Assembly (NCBI GenBank): GCA_017999015.1
Contig: JAGOBZ010000078.1
Span: 1 to 10,769 of the forward strand
Reading direction: 5' to 3'
DNA from: Kiritimatiellia bacterium
GTDB taxonomy: Bacteria; Verrucomicrobiota; Kiritimatiellia; RFP12; UBA1067
Length of the DNA: 10,769 nt
Made by a program: the position numbers and the translations under genes. A model generated the notes under the pieces. The model worked only from the letters and a program-made list of their open reading frames with translations. It did no database searches and was not told the origin of the DNA. This document shows, in pieces, positions 1 through 5,835 of this stretch. The number at the start of each line of letters is the position of its first letter. Positions within the stretch are counted from its first letter, which is position 1.

Positions 1-690
1 ACACTCCATCGCGGCGAGCACTAGCCCTTCAATCAGGCGGTCCTGCACCGGGGTCCACGTCGACGACGCCGTGAAATATTTTTCCAGCAGATGTGACATG
101 ACATCGGCACAGGCGTAGGTCATGTATCCTGGCGGCACGCTCAGCGTGGTTTCAGGATCCAGAATCGACACCTTGGGAAACACGGGCGATCCGCCGAAGC
201 CGCCACCCTTGATGCCGCTCGCCACATCGTCGGTCAGCACGAAGCCGCAGTTCATCTCCGACCCGGCGGCCGGCACGGTCAGCACCGTCACAAGCGGCAG
301 CGCCGTCGTGAACGGTGTGCCTTTGCTCAGCACGTCCCAGGGATCGATGTCGCAGCCCGCCCCGCCGGCGATGCCTTTCGCCGTGTCGAGCACGCTGCCG
401 CCGCCAGCGGCCACCACTAGGTCGCAACCCTCCGCCTTCGCCAGCGCGATGCCCTGGCGGGCGTGTGAAAGCAACGGGTTGGCCTGCACATTGCCGAACG
501 GCACCACAGCAACGCCCGCCTGCTGCAGCGACAGCACCAGGCGGTCATAGAGCCCTGACTGTTTCAAACTCGCCTGGCCATAAACCAGCAGGGCTTTGCG
601 CCCATATTGGACAGCTTCCTGGCCCACGTTTGCGGCGGCACCCCGACCGAAAACGACGTTGACTGGATTGTGAAAACGGAAAGGGATCAT
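1..690 (-). CDS. Iron-containing alcohol dehydrogenase (butanol dehydrogenase / YqhD-like), N-terminal 230 residues, cut by window edge
   Basis: An open frame reads from ATG at 690 to base 1 without a stop, giving 230 codons; the C-terminal part lies outside the window. The start FRFHNPVNVVFGRGA and then GRKALLVYGQASLKQSGLYD match the N-terminal Rossmann-like domain of group III iron-dependent alcohol dehydrogenases. The nucleotide-binding motif AAGGGSVLDTAKGIA is at residues 94-108, and VLTVPAAGSEM at 136-146. D196 and H200 in ADVMSHLLEKYF are the first two metal ligands of the family; the two later histidines are off the window. The expected reaction is NAD(P)H-dependent aldehyde/alcohol interconversion in the cytoplasm; the substrate cannot be told. 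The start is set by AGGAG 7 nt upstream and by the 2-nt gap to the beta-helix gene stop, which implies co-transcription. The family call is firm, the subfamily likely. Confidence 0.93.
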   Translation of the reverse strand, partial: MIPFRFHNPVNVVFGRGAAANVGQEAVQYGRKALLVYGQASLKQSGLYDRLVLSLQQAGVAVVPFGNVQANPLLSHARQGIALAKAEGCDLVVAAGGGSVLDTAKGIAGGAGCDIDPWDVLSKGTPFTTALPLVTVLTVPAAGSEMNCGFVLTDDVASGIKGGGFGGSPVFPKVSILDPETTLSVPPGYMTYACADVMSHLLEKYFTASSTWTPVQDRLIEGLVLAAMEC

Positions 691-692
691 GG

Positions 693-2900
693 TTATTCTC
701 CTGGGTTACGGACGGGGCGGCGCAGTCCCATTTTCTCAAGCGGCAGCGGCTCAAATCCCGGAATGCGCGCAAAGACCGTAGAATCCGGCTTCAACCGGAA
801 ATCGCGCTGCTGCATGTTGATGAAACCGGGATCCTCGGCCGTCACGAATTGGGTATCGTTGGTCACCCAGCGGTTGCTCTTGACCTCGCCGCACCCCACA
901 AACAGATTGCGCACGGCGATGTTGTCACGCGCCGCGCCGGGCTTCGGATCCATAAACCCGATCAGCTCCGGATAGGCCACGGTATAGGGTGGGCGCGTGA
1001 TATCCACCTCTTTGAGCAGCCGCTCCTGCCACAGCGGCGCCTCGATGAACGCTTTCCAGCGCGCATCGTTCCACGGGGCGGAGCCCAACGCGCGCTTGCA
1101 TTCGATGAAGACGCAGTTGTCCACCGTGTTGCCGTGTCCGCCGTGCGAAAAGACCGTGCCGAAAGAGCCTTTGCCGGGCTCGCCGCAGCGGAAGAACAGG
1201 TTGGCGTAGACGGTGTCGCCGCCGTCGCCGTCATCGAAGTAAACGGCGGCATTGCCATGCCCGCGCGGGCTCCCGATCTCGCTCCACAGGTTGTAGCGCA
1301 GCACGTTGCCGCGGCAGGAGGGATTGCGACCCTTGTAGAAAGCGGCCGCGTCGTCGGAGGCCACGCAGACGTTGCTCACCACATTGTATTCGAATAGGTG
1401 GTCGTTGCCGTGTACGCTGACCGCCTGATGCGGCGCGTCGTGAATCAGGTTGTGGCGCGCCACATTACCAACCCCTGACAAATGGATGGCGCTGGCATAG
1501 GTGAGCTGATGCACGGAGAACCGCCGGATGTGGGTGTCTTCCAGCACATGTCCCGCCGGCGTCAGCGTCTTGCGGTCACCGCCGCCCAGAAAGACACCGC
1601 CCGTGCCGGTGTCGTACATGTCGCACCCCGCGATCCGGTTGGCCGCCCCGCCGATCATACTGATCGCCCTGCGCCGCAGGTTGCGGAACACGCACCCGTC
1701 CACGGTCACGCGCCGGCACTCGGAGATCGCCACCCCGTCCCCCTGCGCCTCTTCAAAGACCAGCCCGCGCAGCGTGATGTCGTCCGCATGCTCCATAACA
1801 ATCAGCGGTTCATCGCGCACCGCCAGCGCGATGCGCGCCTGCGCGAGATCCTGCTCAGGCCAGAGATAGAGTCGGTTCGCCACGACATCGATGAAGTATT
1901 CGCCGGGACGGTCCAGCTCTTCGAGCAGGTTGACCGCGCGCCAGCGGCGCGGCGACGGATTGCCCTGGCGCACGCCGTACTGGTGCGCCACTTTGAGCGT
2001 GATCCGGCGCTGCGCGGGATCGATGGCCGCCACGCGTACCGCATCGTCGTACCAGTCGAAGCACCAGAACCCGTGCAGCCACACCCCCTGCTCCACACGC
2101 CAGCGCGCGGGACGGTCGCCTTCGTACTCAAACACGCCGCCGCGGTTCTCTTGCGGACGCGCTTTCTTCGGATCGGCCGAATCCGAAACCGACCCGTCGT
2201 TGCGCATCGTTCCTTTGTCGATGATTTTGGCGATCGTCGTCCAGCCCTCGTTCGGCCAGCAGGCCAGCGTCATGCGGCGGCCGTTGACAAACAGTTCCGG
2301 AATGCCGAACGGCAGCCGGAAATTGTCGCGCGGCGGCGGGGTCTTCGGGAACCCCAGCGCGGTCAGATCCGCGCAGCGCACCTGCCCGCGCGCCGCAGGA
2401 TCGAGACGCTCGTCGATCTCCCCGCCCGCAAGCCGCTGAAACGCACTGCCGGGGATCGGGCGAGCGGCAGTCAGAAAGACCGACGCGCCCGGCGCGGCCG
2501 CATAGACGACCGGCGCCCCCTCCGCGCCGGAATCTTCCGCGCGGAGTTTCAAGCTGCCGGCCAGCACATGGCGTCCGGCATGTAGCACCACCTCGGCGCC
2601 GCCCGGCAGCGCTCCGGTTTTCCTTGCCGCGCGAACCGCATCGCGCGCCCGCTCCACCGTCGCGAACGGCGCGGCGGCGGTTCCCGGTCCCGCGTCATCG
2701 CCGTCCGGCCGCACATGAAACACGCGCGCGTCCGCATCGAACGCACCGACAGCCATCCCCCACACGCCTGCCAAGCAAAGCGCCGCCCTTCCTCGTCCAT
2801 AACTTGAGCATTGAGCGTTGAGCGTTGAACGGTGGACGTTGAGAGTTACTCCCTCGATCATTCGCGACACGGCCGCGCGGTGAACTTGTACCCAAGTCAT
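693..2900 (-). CDS. Secreted right-handed parallel beta-helix repeat protein (possible glycoside hydrolase or lyase)
   Basis: As read from ATG 2900 this is 735 residues ending in TAA. A hydrophobic stretch at about 38-54 preceded by RGR and followed by ADA (56-58) looks like a signal peptide, so the mature protein probably begins near RVFHVRPDGDD. Residues ~59-150 (APFATVERARDAVRAARK, then EDSGAEGAPVVYAA) are the N-terminal module usual for beta-helix carbohydrate-active proteins. Residues ~200-350 (PELFVNGRRMTLACWPNEGW, VWLHGFWCFDWYDD, NLLEELDRPGEYF) are an inserted module I associate with GH141-like and related proteins. Residues ~365-620 carry short beta-strand turns (ITLRGLVFEE, VTVDGCVFRN, HLFEYNVVSN) typical of pectate-lyase-like helices. 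The role is probably extracellular or periplasmic polysaccharide processing, which is inference. The true start is uncertain: residues 17-33 are heptad-repeat DNA read in frame, and no ATG with a good ribosome site sits directly before the signal peptide. Confidence 0.88.
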   Translation of the reverse strand: MTWVQVHRAAVSRMIEGVTLNVHRSTLNAQCSSYGRGRAALCLAGVWGMAVGAFDADARVFHVRPDGDDAGPGTAAAPFATVERARDAVRAARKTGALPGGAEVVLHAGRHVLAGSLKLRAEDSGAEGAPVVYAAAPGASVFLTAARPIPGSAFQRLAGGEIDERLDPAARGQVRCADLTALGFPKTPPPRDNFRLPFGIPELFVNGRRMTLACWPNEGWTTIAKIIDKGTMRNDGSVSDSADPKKARPQENRGGVFEYEGDRPARWRVEQGVWLHGFWCFDWYDDAVRVAAIDPAQRRITLKVAHQYGVRQGNPSPRRWRAVNLLEELDRPGEYFIDVVANRLYLWPEQDLAQARIALAVRDEPLIVMEHADDITLRGLVFEEAQGDGVAISECRRVTVDGCVFRNLRRRAISMIGGAANRIAGCDMYDTGTGGVFLGGGDRKTLTPAGHVLEDTHIRRFSVHQLTYASAIHLSGVGNVARHNLIHDAPHQAVSVHGNDHLFEYNVVSNVCVASDDAAAFYKGRNPSCRGNVLRYNLWSEIGSPRGHGNAAVYFDDGDGGDTVYANLFFRCGEPGKGSFGTVFSHGGHGNTVDNCVFIECKRALGSAPWNDARWKAFIEAPLWQERLLKEVDITRPPYTVAYPELIGFMDPKPGAARDNIAVRNLFVGCGEVKSNRWVTNDTQFVTAEDPGFINMQQRDFRLKPDSTVFARIPGFEPLPLEKMGLRRPVRNPGE
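2804..2845. repeat. Heptanucleotide tandem array A, six 7-bp units
   Basis: On the plus strand, six consecutive 7-mers read TTGAGCA, TTGAGCG, TTGAGCG, TTGAACG, GTGGACG, TTGAGAG. The array lies inside the 5' end of the beta-helix open frame, where it is translated as NVHRSTLNAQCS on the minus strand. The same unit recurs at 4274, 4777 and 5836. Confidence 0.85.
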
Positions 2901-3375
2901 GCCTCCCCCCCCCCTTTTCCAGTTCCAGCAGCCACGCCTTGCGTGATAGGCCGCCGTCGTACCCCACCAGACTTCCGTCCGCGCCGATCACGCGGTGGCA
3001 CGGGATGACGATCGCGATCGGGTTGCGGTTGTTGGCCATGCCGACCGCGCGCGCGGCTTTGGGATTCCCGACCGCCGTCGCCACGCGCTGATAGCTCCAC
3101 GTCTCGCCATACGGAATCGTTTCAAGCACGGCCCACACGCGCCGCTGAAACAGTGTTCCGGCCGGCGCGACCGGCAGCGAAAACACCGTCAGCCTGCCCT
3201 CCAGATATGCAGCCAACTGACGGAACGCCTCATCCAGCAGCGCCCGCTCCGACCCCTCAGCCGGGGCAGAATCCTCTTCCTCCGCCTCGGCAAAAAACAC
3301 CTGCGTCACCGCGCCGTCTTTCACCTCGACGCCGATCCACCCTACCCTTGTTTTTCGATAAGCAAGCATGGCCAC
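2897..3375 (-). CDS. ogt: Methylated-DNA--[protein]-cysteine S-methyltransferase (O6-alkylguanine-DNA alkyltransferase)
   Basis: This suicide repair protein transfers the alkyl group from O6-alkylguanine (or O4-alkylthymine) in DNA to its own cysteine. The C-terminal domain is complete: IPYGETWSYQRVATAVGNPKAARAVG (residues 87-112), then AIVIPCHRVIG with nucleophile C126 and H127, and the closing motif LVGYDGGLSRKAWLLELE (136-153). The short N-terminal domain begins YRKTRVGWIGVEVKDG. Starts GTG 3375 and ATG 3369 are both possible; neither has a strong ribosome site. The family normally ends close to LELE. Here a G10 tract follows, and as read the frame continues to 2695 through the next gene with non-family sequence, so I place the true end at 2897, assuming one base is missing from the tract (159 residues). 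It lies 33 nt after the mazF stop, on the same strand, and overlaps the beta-helix start. Confidence 0.92.
2905..2914. repeat. Homopolymer tract, C10 on plus strand (G10 on coding strand)
   Basis: Ten consecutive C at the 3' end of the methyltransferase gene, four bases before the ATG of the beta-helix ORF. With ten bases the methyltransferase frame runs on to 2695. With eleven it would stop at TGA 2897-2899, overlapping the next ATG as ATGA. With nine the two genes would be fused in frame. This could be a slipped-strand (phase-variable) tract or a sequencing or assembly length error. Confidence 0.8.
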
Positions 3376-3408
3376 TTCATCGGAGCATGAGTCATTGTTA
3401 GCGGGACT

Positions 3409-3729
3409 TCATTCGCCGTACATTTCCGTGATAAGACGGCGCAGGGCCGCAGCATCGGACTCTGCCAACGACCCTAATTTGCGCCCGAGCCGTTGTTTGC
3501 TGATGGCTCGGATTTGGTCGACCGCGATTTCTGCCGACTTTCCAGCGCAACGGATTTGAATGCGCGACCGCCATCCCGGATGTATCTGACTGGTCAACGG
3601 ACAGACCGTCACAGTTGTCAGCACCTCATTTAGGACATCCAGACTCACAACCACAACAGGACGGGTTTTGGCAATCTCTGCCCCACGTACAGGATCCATT
3701 TCAGCCCAGAGGATGTCATACCGCTTCAT
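3409..3729 (-). CDS. mazF: MazF/PemK-family endoribonuclease toxin
   Basis: 106 residues, the usual size for the family. The N-terminus MKRYDILWAEMDPVRGAEIAKTRPVVVVS carries the conserved P-x-x-G-x-E...K-x-RP signature of MazF/PemK/ChpB toxins, followed by LDVLN and VCPLTSQI; the central IAVDQIRAISKQRLGRKLG segment is also typical. MazF proteins are sequence-specific mRNA interferases held inactive by the antitoxin. ATG 3727-3729 overlaps the antitoxin stop as ATGA, the usual coupling for such pairs. Nothing in the sequence indicates inactivation. The cleavage site cannot be predicted. Confidence 0.93.
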   Translation of the reverse strand: MKRYDILWAEMDPVRGAEIAKTRPVVVVSLDVLNEVLTTVTVCPLTSQIHPGWRSRIQIRCAGKSAEIAVDQIRAISKQRLGRKLGSLAESDAAALRRLITEMYGE

Positions 3730-4058
3730 GGCCGTTTCCGAGAGGCTGTTTGCCGCACCTTACCGTAACCGGATCTCTTCTCTGCAACCTCCGCAGGCTC
3801 CCACGGAATTGCATCAAGACCGTCCGCGTTTAGCGCATCCCAGTCCGACCAATCTTCAGCGTCGGCAGCCATAGCCTTCGCGGTATCGGCCCACGACATT
3901 TTCTCGTCCACCTGCCGCTTTGGCCGTAACAGCACACCGTCCACACTTTCAACCATAATGGCCGTATCCGTGAAGGCGTAACGACGCAGCACATCGGCGG
4001 GGATCCTCACGCCGCGCGAGTTTCCGATCCGGGCGATTTTCACTTCAACCGTTTGCAT
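3726..4058 (-). CDS. mazE: MazE-type antitoxin, AbrB/SpoVT swapped-hairpin DNA-binding protein
   Basis: 110 residues from ATG 4058. This start is chosen over the longer frame (to 4139) because GGGAGG sits 5-6 nt upstream and because family similarity begins at MQTVEVKIARIGNSRGVRIPADVLRRYAF. That segment through LLRPKR (about residues 1-48) is the AbrB-like fold that binds the operator. The C-terminal half (about 55-110) is acidic and Trp-containing (DAEDWSDWDALNADGLDAIPWEPAE), as expected for the flexible toxin-neutralising tail. It is immediately upstream of and overlapping mazF. Autoregulation by the MazE/MazF complex is known for the family and fits the dyad at the promoter. Confidence 0.92.
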   Translation of the reverse strand: MQTVEVKIARIGNSRGVRIPADVLRRYAFTDTAIMVESVDGVLLRPKRQVDEKMSWADTAKAMAADAEDWSDWDALNADGLDAIPWEPAEVAEKRSGYGKVRQTASRKRP

Positions 4059-4079
4059 CAGAACCTCCCATTTCAAACA

Positions 4080-4115
4080 CGTAATTACAGTATCAACATT
4101 CACCTGTCGCGTCAA
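4080..4115 (-). promoter_or_regulatory. Probable sigma70-type promoter and operator of mazEF
   Basis: On the minus strand, TTGACG (4115-4110), a 17-nt spacer and TACTGT (4092-4087) preceded by TG (extended -10). Initiation would fall near 4080, about 22 nt before ATG 4058. The 8-bp palindrome GTAATTAC (4081-4088) overlaps the -10/start region and is a candidate antitoxin operator. The spacing is good; the -10 match is moderate. Confidence 0.6.
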
Positions 4116-4398
4116 TGCCGCAACAAGCCGTCCATCCACCTTCTTTCTTATAAACCAAGAACGCGCCGATCAAAAACCCGTTATACACCAATCCCTTCGG
4201 TTTCATGCCGGATTAATGGCACAGCCGCGCGGCGGGCTTAGTTCGATACCGTCGGCAACTTGGACATTCAAAGTTTGACGTTAAGCACTGAGCGATAAAT
4301 GTTAAGAATGACAATATTTCTGCTTGACTTTGCGCCCCTCATCATGCCGCCCGCAAACACGAATAGCAGCAAAGACGCCTTTTAGTGAATGACGGAAT
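4116..4398. other. Intergenic region between mazEF and the TPR-like remnant
   Basis: About 280 nt without a supportable gene, visibly more AT-rich than the flanks. It contains a self-complementary GCCGCGCGGC at 4224-4233 and the degenerate heptad array at 4274-4308. A TTGACT at 4324 has no -10 partner at proper spacing on the plus strand. No tRNA or riboswitch fold was recognised. Confidence 0.5.
4274..4308. repeat. Degenerate heptanucleotide array B
   Basis: Five successive 7-mers in the same phase: TTTGACG, TTAAGCA, CTGAGCG, ATAAATG, TTAAGAA. Each resembles TTGAGCG/TTGAATG with substitutions but no length changes, so it looks like a decayed copy of arrays A, C and D, in the orientation of array A. 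Confidence 0.55.
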
Positions 4399-4778
4399 AT
4401 GGAAATGACAGAACCCGCTAACCGGTCATGCCGATTATATCTCATGCAGGGCGCGGGATTCACCGCACTGACCCGCATCCTGACGCTGCTGGCCGCACTC
4501 GTGGCGGCGGGCGCCACCGGCACCCCGGCGGACACCGCGTCGGCGTGCGCGGAGTCGCTGTACAGCCGGCAGCAGTGGACGGATGCCGAGGCGGCGTTTC
4601 TGGCCTGCGCCGCGCGTGCGCGGGGACGGCAGCCGCCGCCGGCGCGTACGTCAAAGCCGGGCTCTGCCGCCTGAAAACGCGCGACGATAAGGGCGCGTTC
4701 GCCCTCTTCAGGCAAGTCGCTGACGACCCCGCCGCGGCGAAGTCGGCACCCGACGCGGCCGCCTCTGCGTTCGACCAG
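4399..4778 (+). pseudogene. N-terminal fragment of a secreted TPR-like protein, frameshifted and truncated
   Basis: From ATG 4399 (or ATG 4444) the frame encodes a signal-peptide-like segment, ALTRILTLLAALVAAGATG, and then ACAESLYSRQQWTDAEAAFLACAARA, which resembles a tetratricopeptide helix pair. In this frame it ends at a TGA just after 4671. Similarity continues in the next frame from about 4623: AGAYVKAGLCRLKTRDDKGAFALFRQVADDP, another TPR-like pair. One extra G in the GGGG run at 4622-4625 would join the two parts. The joined product (~127 residues) stops resembling protein at FDQ (4778), where heptad array C begins; no C-terminal remainder was found in any frame. It is either a pseudogene cut at the repeat or, for the frameshift alone, an assembly error. 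TPR assignment is by pattern only. Confidence 0.55.
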
Positions 4779-4811
4779 TCAACGTTCAACTCACAACATT
4801 CAACGCTCAAG
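4777..4811. repeat. Heptanucleotide tandem array C
   Basis: Read on the minus strand: TTGAGCG, TTGAATG, TTGTGAG, TTGAACG, TTGACT, keeping the 7-bp period. It follows directly after the last protein-like codon of the TPR-like fragment, and after 9 bp is followed on the plus strand by the 22-bp repeat at 4821. Confidence 0.82.
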
Positions 4812-4820
4812 TGTATGTGC

Positions 4821-4842
4821 GGGGTGAAAGCGACGCGCCGGG
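4821..4842 (+). repeat. 22-bp direct repeat, copy 1, downstream of heptad array C
   Basis: Starts GGGGTGAAAG and ends GCGCCGGG; identical over 22 bp to 5869-5890. Both copies follow the sequence CAACGCTCAAG of a heptad array at 8-9 bp distance, so array plus 22-mer form one dispersed element of about 65 bp. Confidence 0.85.
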
Positions 4843-4995
4843 ACGATTGTGGCGGCCGTTTTTTGAGACCCGGCGTCGACGGCGGGTGCCGAAAGACGTA
4901 TGTTGGGGCCGTCTTCAGGTCCGAGAGGGAAAGCCGGTCTGACGTGCGGAAGCGGGTGCGCCTGCACGGAGAACATCGGAGGGTCGGATGGGTAA

Positions 4996-5127
4996 GGCGA
5001 CTTCATACGGCGTGGAGGAGATTATTCCTCGTCTGCGGTCGGGTGCCGTTCTGCCGCTCGGAGTTTCAACTACTTCGCGAACGCTTATGGGACGGTGGGG
5101 TTTCGCCTGGCGCTGACGCAGCGGTGA
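4996..5127 (+). pseudogene. C-terminal remnant of an SUMF1/formylglycine-generating-enzyme-type domain protein
   Basis: In one frame between TAA 4993-4995 and TGA 5125-5127 the translation is GDFIRRGGDYSSSAVGCRSAA, then RSFNYFANAYGTVGFRLALTQR. The order R-GG-(S/D)-(W/Y)...C-R-x-A-x-R...GFRL is the end of the FGE-sulfatase (SUMF1/EgtB/PvdO) fold. Only the last ~43 residues are present, with no start codon, no ribosome site and an in-frame stop just upstream. No convincing continuation was found in the other frames between 4843 and 4995. Probably a decayed 3' end of a gene whose 5' part was lost. Identification rests on motif pattern. Confidence 0.6.
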
Positions 5128-5171
5128 AACGGGCGAACCTGCGCCTGCCTTTAGGCTCTCAGATTAGCAGT

Positions 5172-5200
5172 GGTACATAGGTCTGGAAAAGCGGTACACT
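5172..5200 (+). promoter_or_regulatory. Possible hicBA promoter
   Basis: TACACT at 5195-5200 could be a -10 box ending 18 nt before ATG 5219. At 17-bp spacing the -35 position reads GGTACA (weak). GGTACA occurs twice (5172-5177 and 5193-5198), a possible HicB-binding direct repeat. Tentative. Confidence 0.3.
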
Positions 5201-5218
5201 AATCAGTCGGGGAATGAC

Positions 5219-5422
5219 ATGAAACTGAAGATCATACTTGAGCCCAGTGATGAGGGCGGATATACGGCCATGGTACCTTCGCTGCCGGGCTGTATCTCTG
5301 AAGGCGAGACAAAAGAAGAGGCGCTGCTGAATGTGCGCGAGGCCATTGAACTCTACTTGGCACCGGTGGAGGACGACCAGGACTTTGCGCCTAATGCGGA
5401 GATGGCGGAAGTGGCCTTATGA
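5219..5422 (+). CDS. hicB: HicB-family antitoxin (UPF0150 fold)
   Basis: 67 residues: MKLKIILEPSDEGGYTAMVP, then SLPGCISEGETKEEALLNVREAIELYL. The pattern of hydrophobic strand, E(x)nGGY, A-x-V-P-x-L-P-G-C, S-x-G-x-T-x-x-E-A, N-x-x-E-A-I is diagnostic for the partial RNase H-like fold of HicB. It is a short form with no C-terminal ribbon-helix-helix or HTH domain. The antitoxin neutralises the HicA mRNA interferase. The start follows GGGGA by 6 nt. The stop TGA 5420-5422 overlaps the hicA ATG (ATGA). It is on the opposite strand to all intact neighbours, with lower GC by eye than leuS or the beta-helix gene, in keeping with an acquired module. Confidence 0.93.
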   Translation: MKLKIILEPSDEGGYTAMVPSLPGCISEGETKEEALLNVREAIELYLAPVEDDQDFAPNAEMAEVAL

Positions 5423-5645
5423 GCAAAGTGCCCAGCCTGCCCTATGAGCAATCATCCGAGCCTTGCAGCGCGGCGGATGGGTTGTGGTGCGGCAGAAGGG
5501 GAGTCATGTCCGTCTTCAGAAGCATACTCTGACAGAAACTCTGAAGTTGACCATTCCCGCACATCGTCCGGTCAAGCGCTCCACGCTTGCGCATATTCTC
5601 AAGCAAGCCCGTGTAGGCGTGACGGATTTCATCGAATTGATTTGA
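5419..5645 (+). pseudogene. hicA: HicA-family mRNA interferase toxin, interrupted by a 1-nt frameshift
   Basis: From ATG 5419 the frame reads MSKVPSLPYEQ, the normal HicA start, and then leaves the family pattern. From 5451 the next frame reads IIRALQRGGWVVVRQKGSHV and continues RLQKHTLTETLKLTIPAH, ending DFIELI at TGA 5643-5645. Adding one base at 5449-5451 (CAA to CAAA) gives a seamless 75-residue HicA, the normal length, with the double-stranded-RNA-binding-like fold and catalytic histidine in GSH (H30). Either the toxin is inactivated, leaving hicB as an orphan antitoxin, or a base is missing in the assembly. The near-perfect remainder argues that any mutation is recent. The ATGA overlap with hicB supports the 5419 start. 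Confidence 0.88.
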
Positions 5646-5835
5646 CTGCGTCGGACGGAGTGTCGGCGTCGACTTCGTAGAGGGGGTATAGGGGTCAGCC
5701 AAAAATAACAAATAAGCGGACGCAACATGCCGCCGCTGAGCGGTCTCAGATTATGGATTGTTCCTGATCCGCCTCCTCAACAGGGGTGCCGCTTTTGCCG
5801 TTCGCGGGGAGGGATGCTTTCCTTTCTTTTGAAAA
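5646..5835. other. Non-coding stretch after hicA
   Basis: No supportable gene. It holds an AT-rich patch next to GGGGTCAGCC at 5691-5719, and a small hairpin CTGAG-CGGT-CTCAG at 5736-5749 without a following T-run. TCTCAGATTA at 5744-5753 also occurs before hicB at 5157-5166. The strip continues into heptad array D. Confidence 0.5.

Noticed and set aside
1482..2585. 367-codon open frame on the plus strand opposite the beta-helix gene
   Set aside because: Arg/His/Pro-rich shadow with no recognisable family and no ribosome site.
2695..2896. C-terminal extension of the methyltransferase as a real extra domain
   Set aside because: The extension is an out-of-frame reading of the repeat array and of the next gene's signal peptide; the family ends at LELE and one extra G restores a stop.
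4059..4139. Longer mazE start at 4139
   Set aside because: The added residues lack family similarity and overlap the promoter; GGGAGG precedes ATG 4058.
4428..5180. 250-codon plus-strand ORF as a single gene
   Set aside because: It joins the second half of a TPR-like fragment, repeat DNA and an out-of-frame reading of the SUMF1 remnant; it is not one protein.
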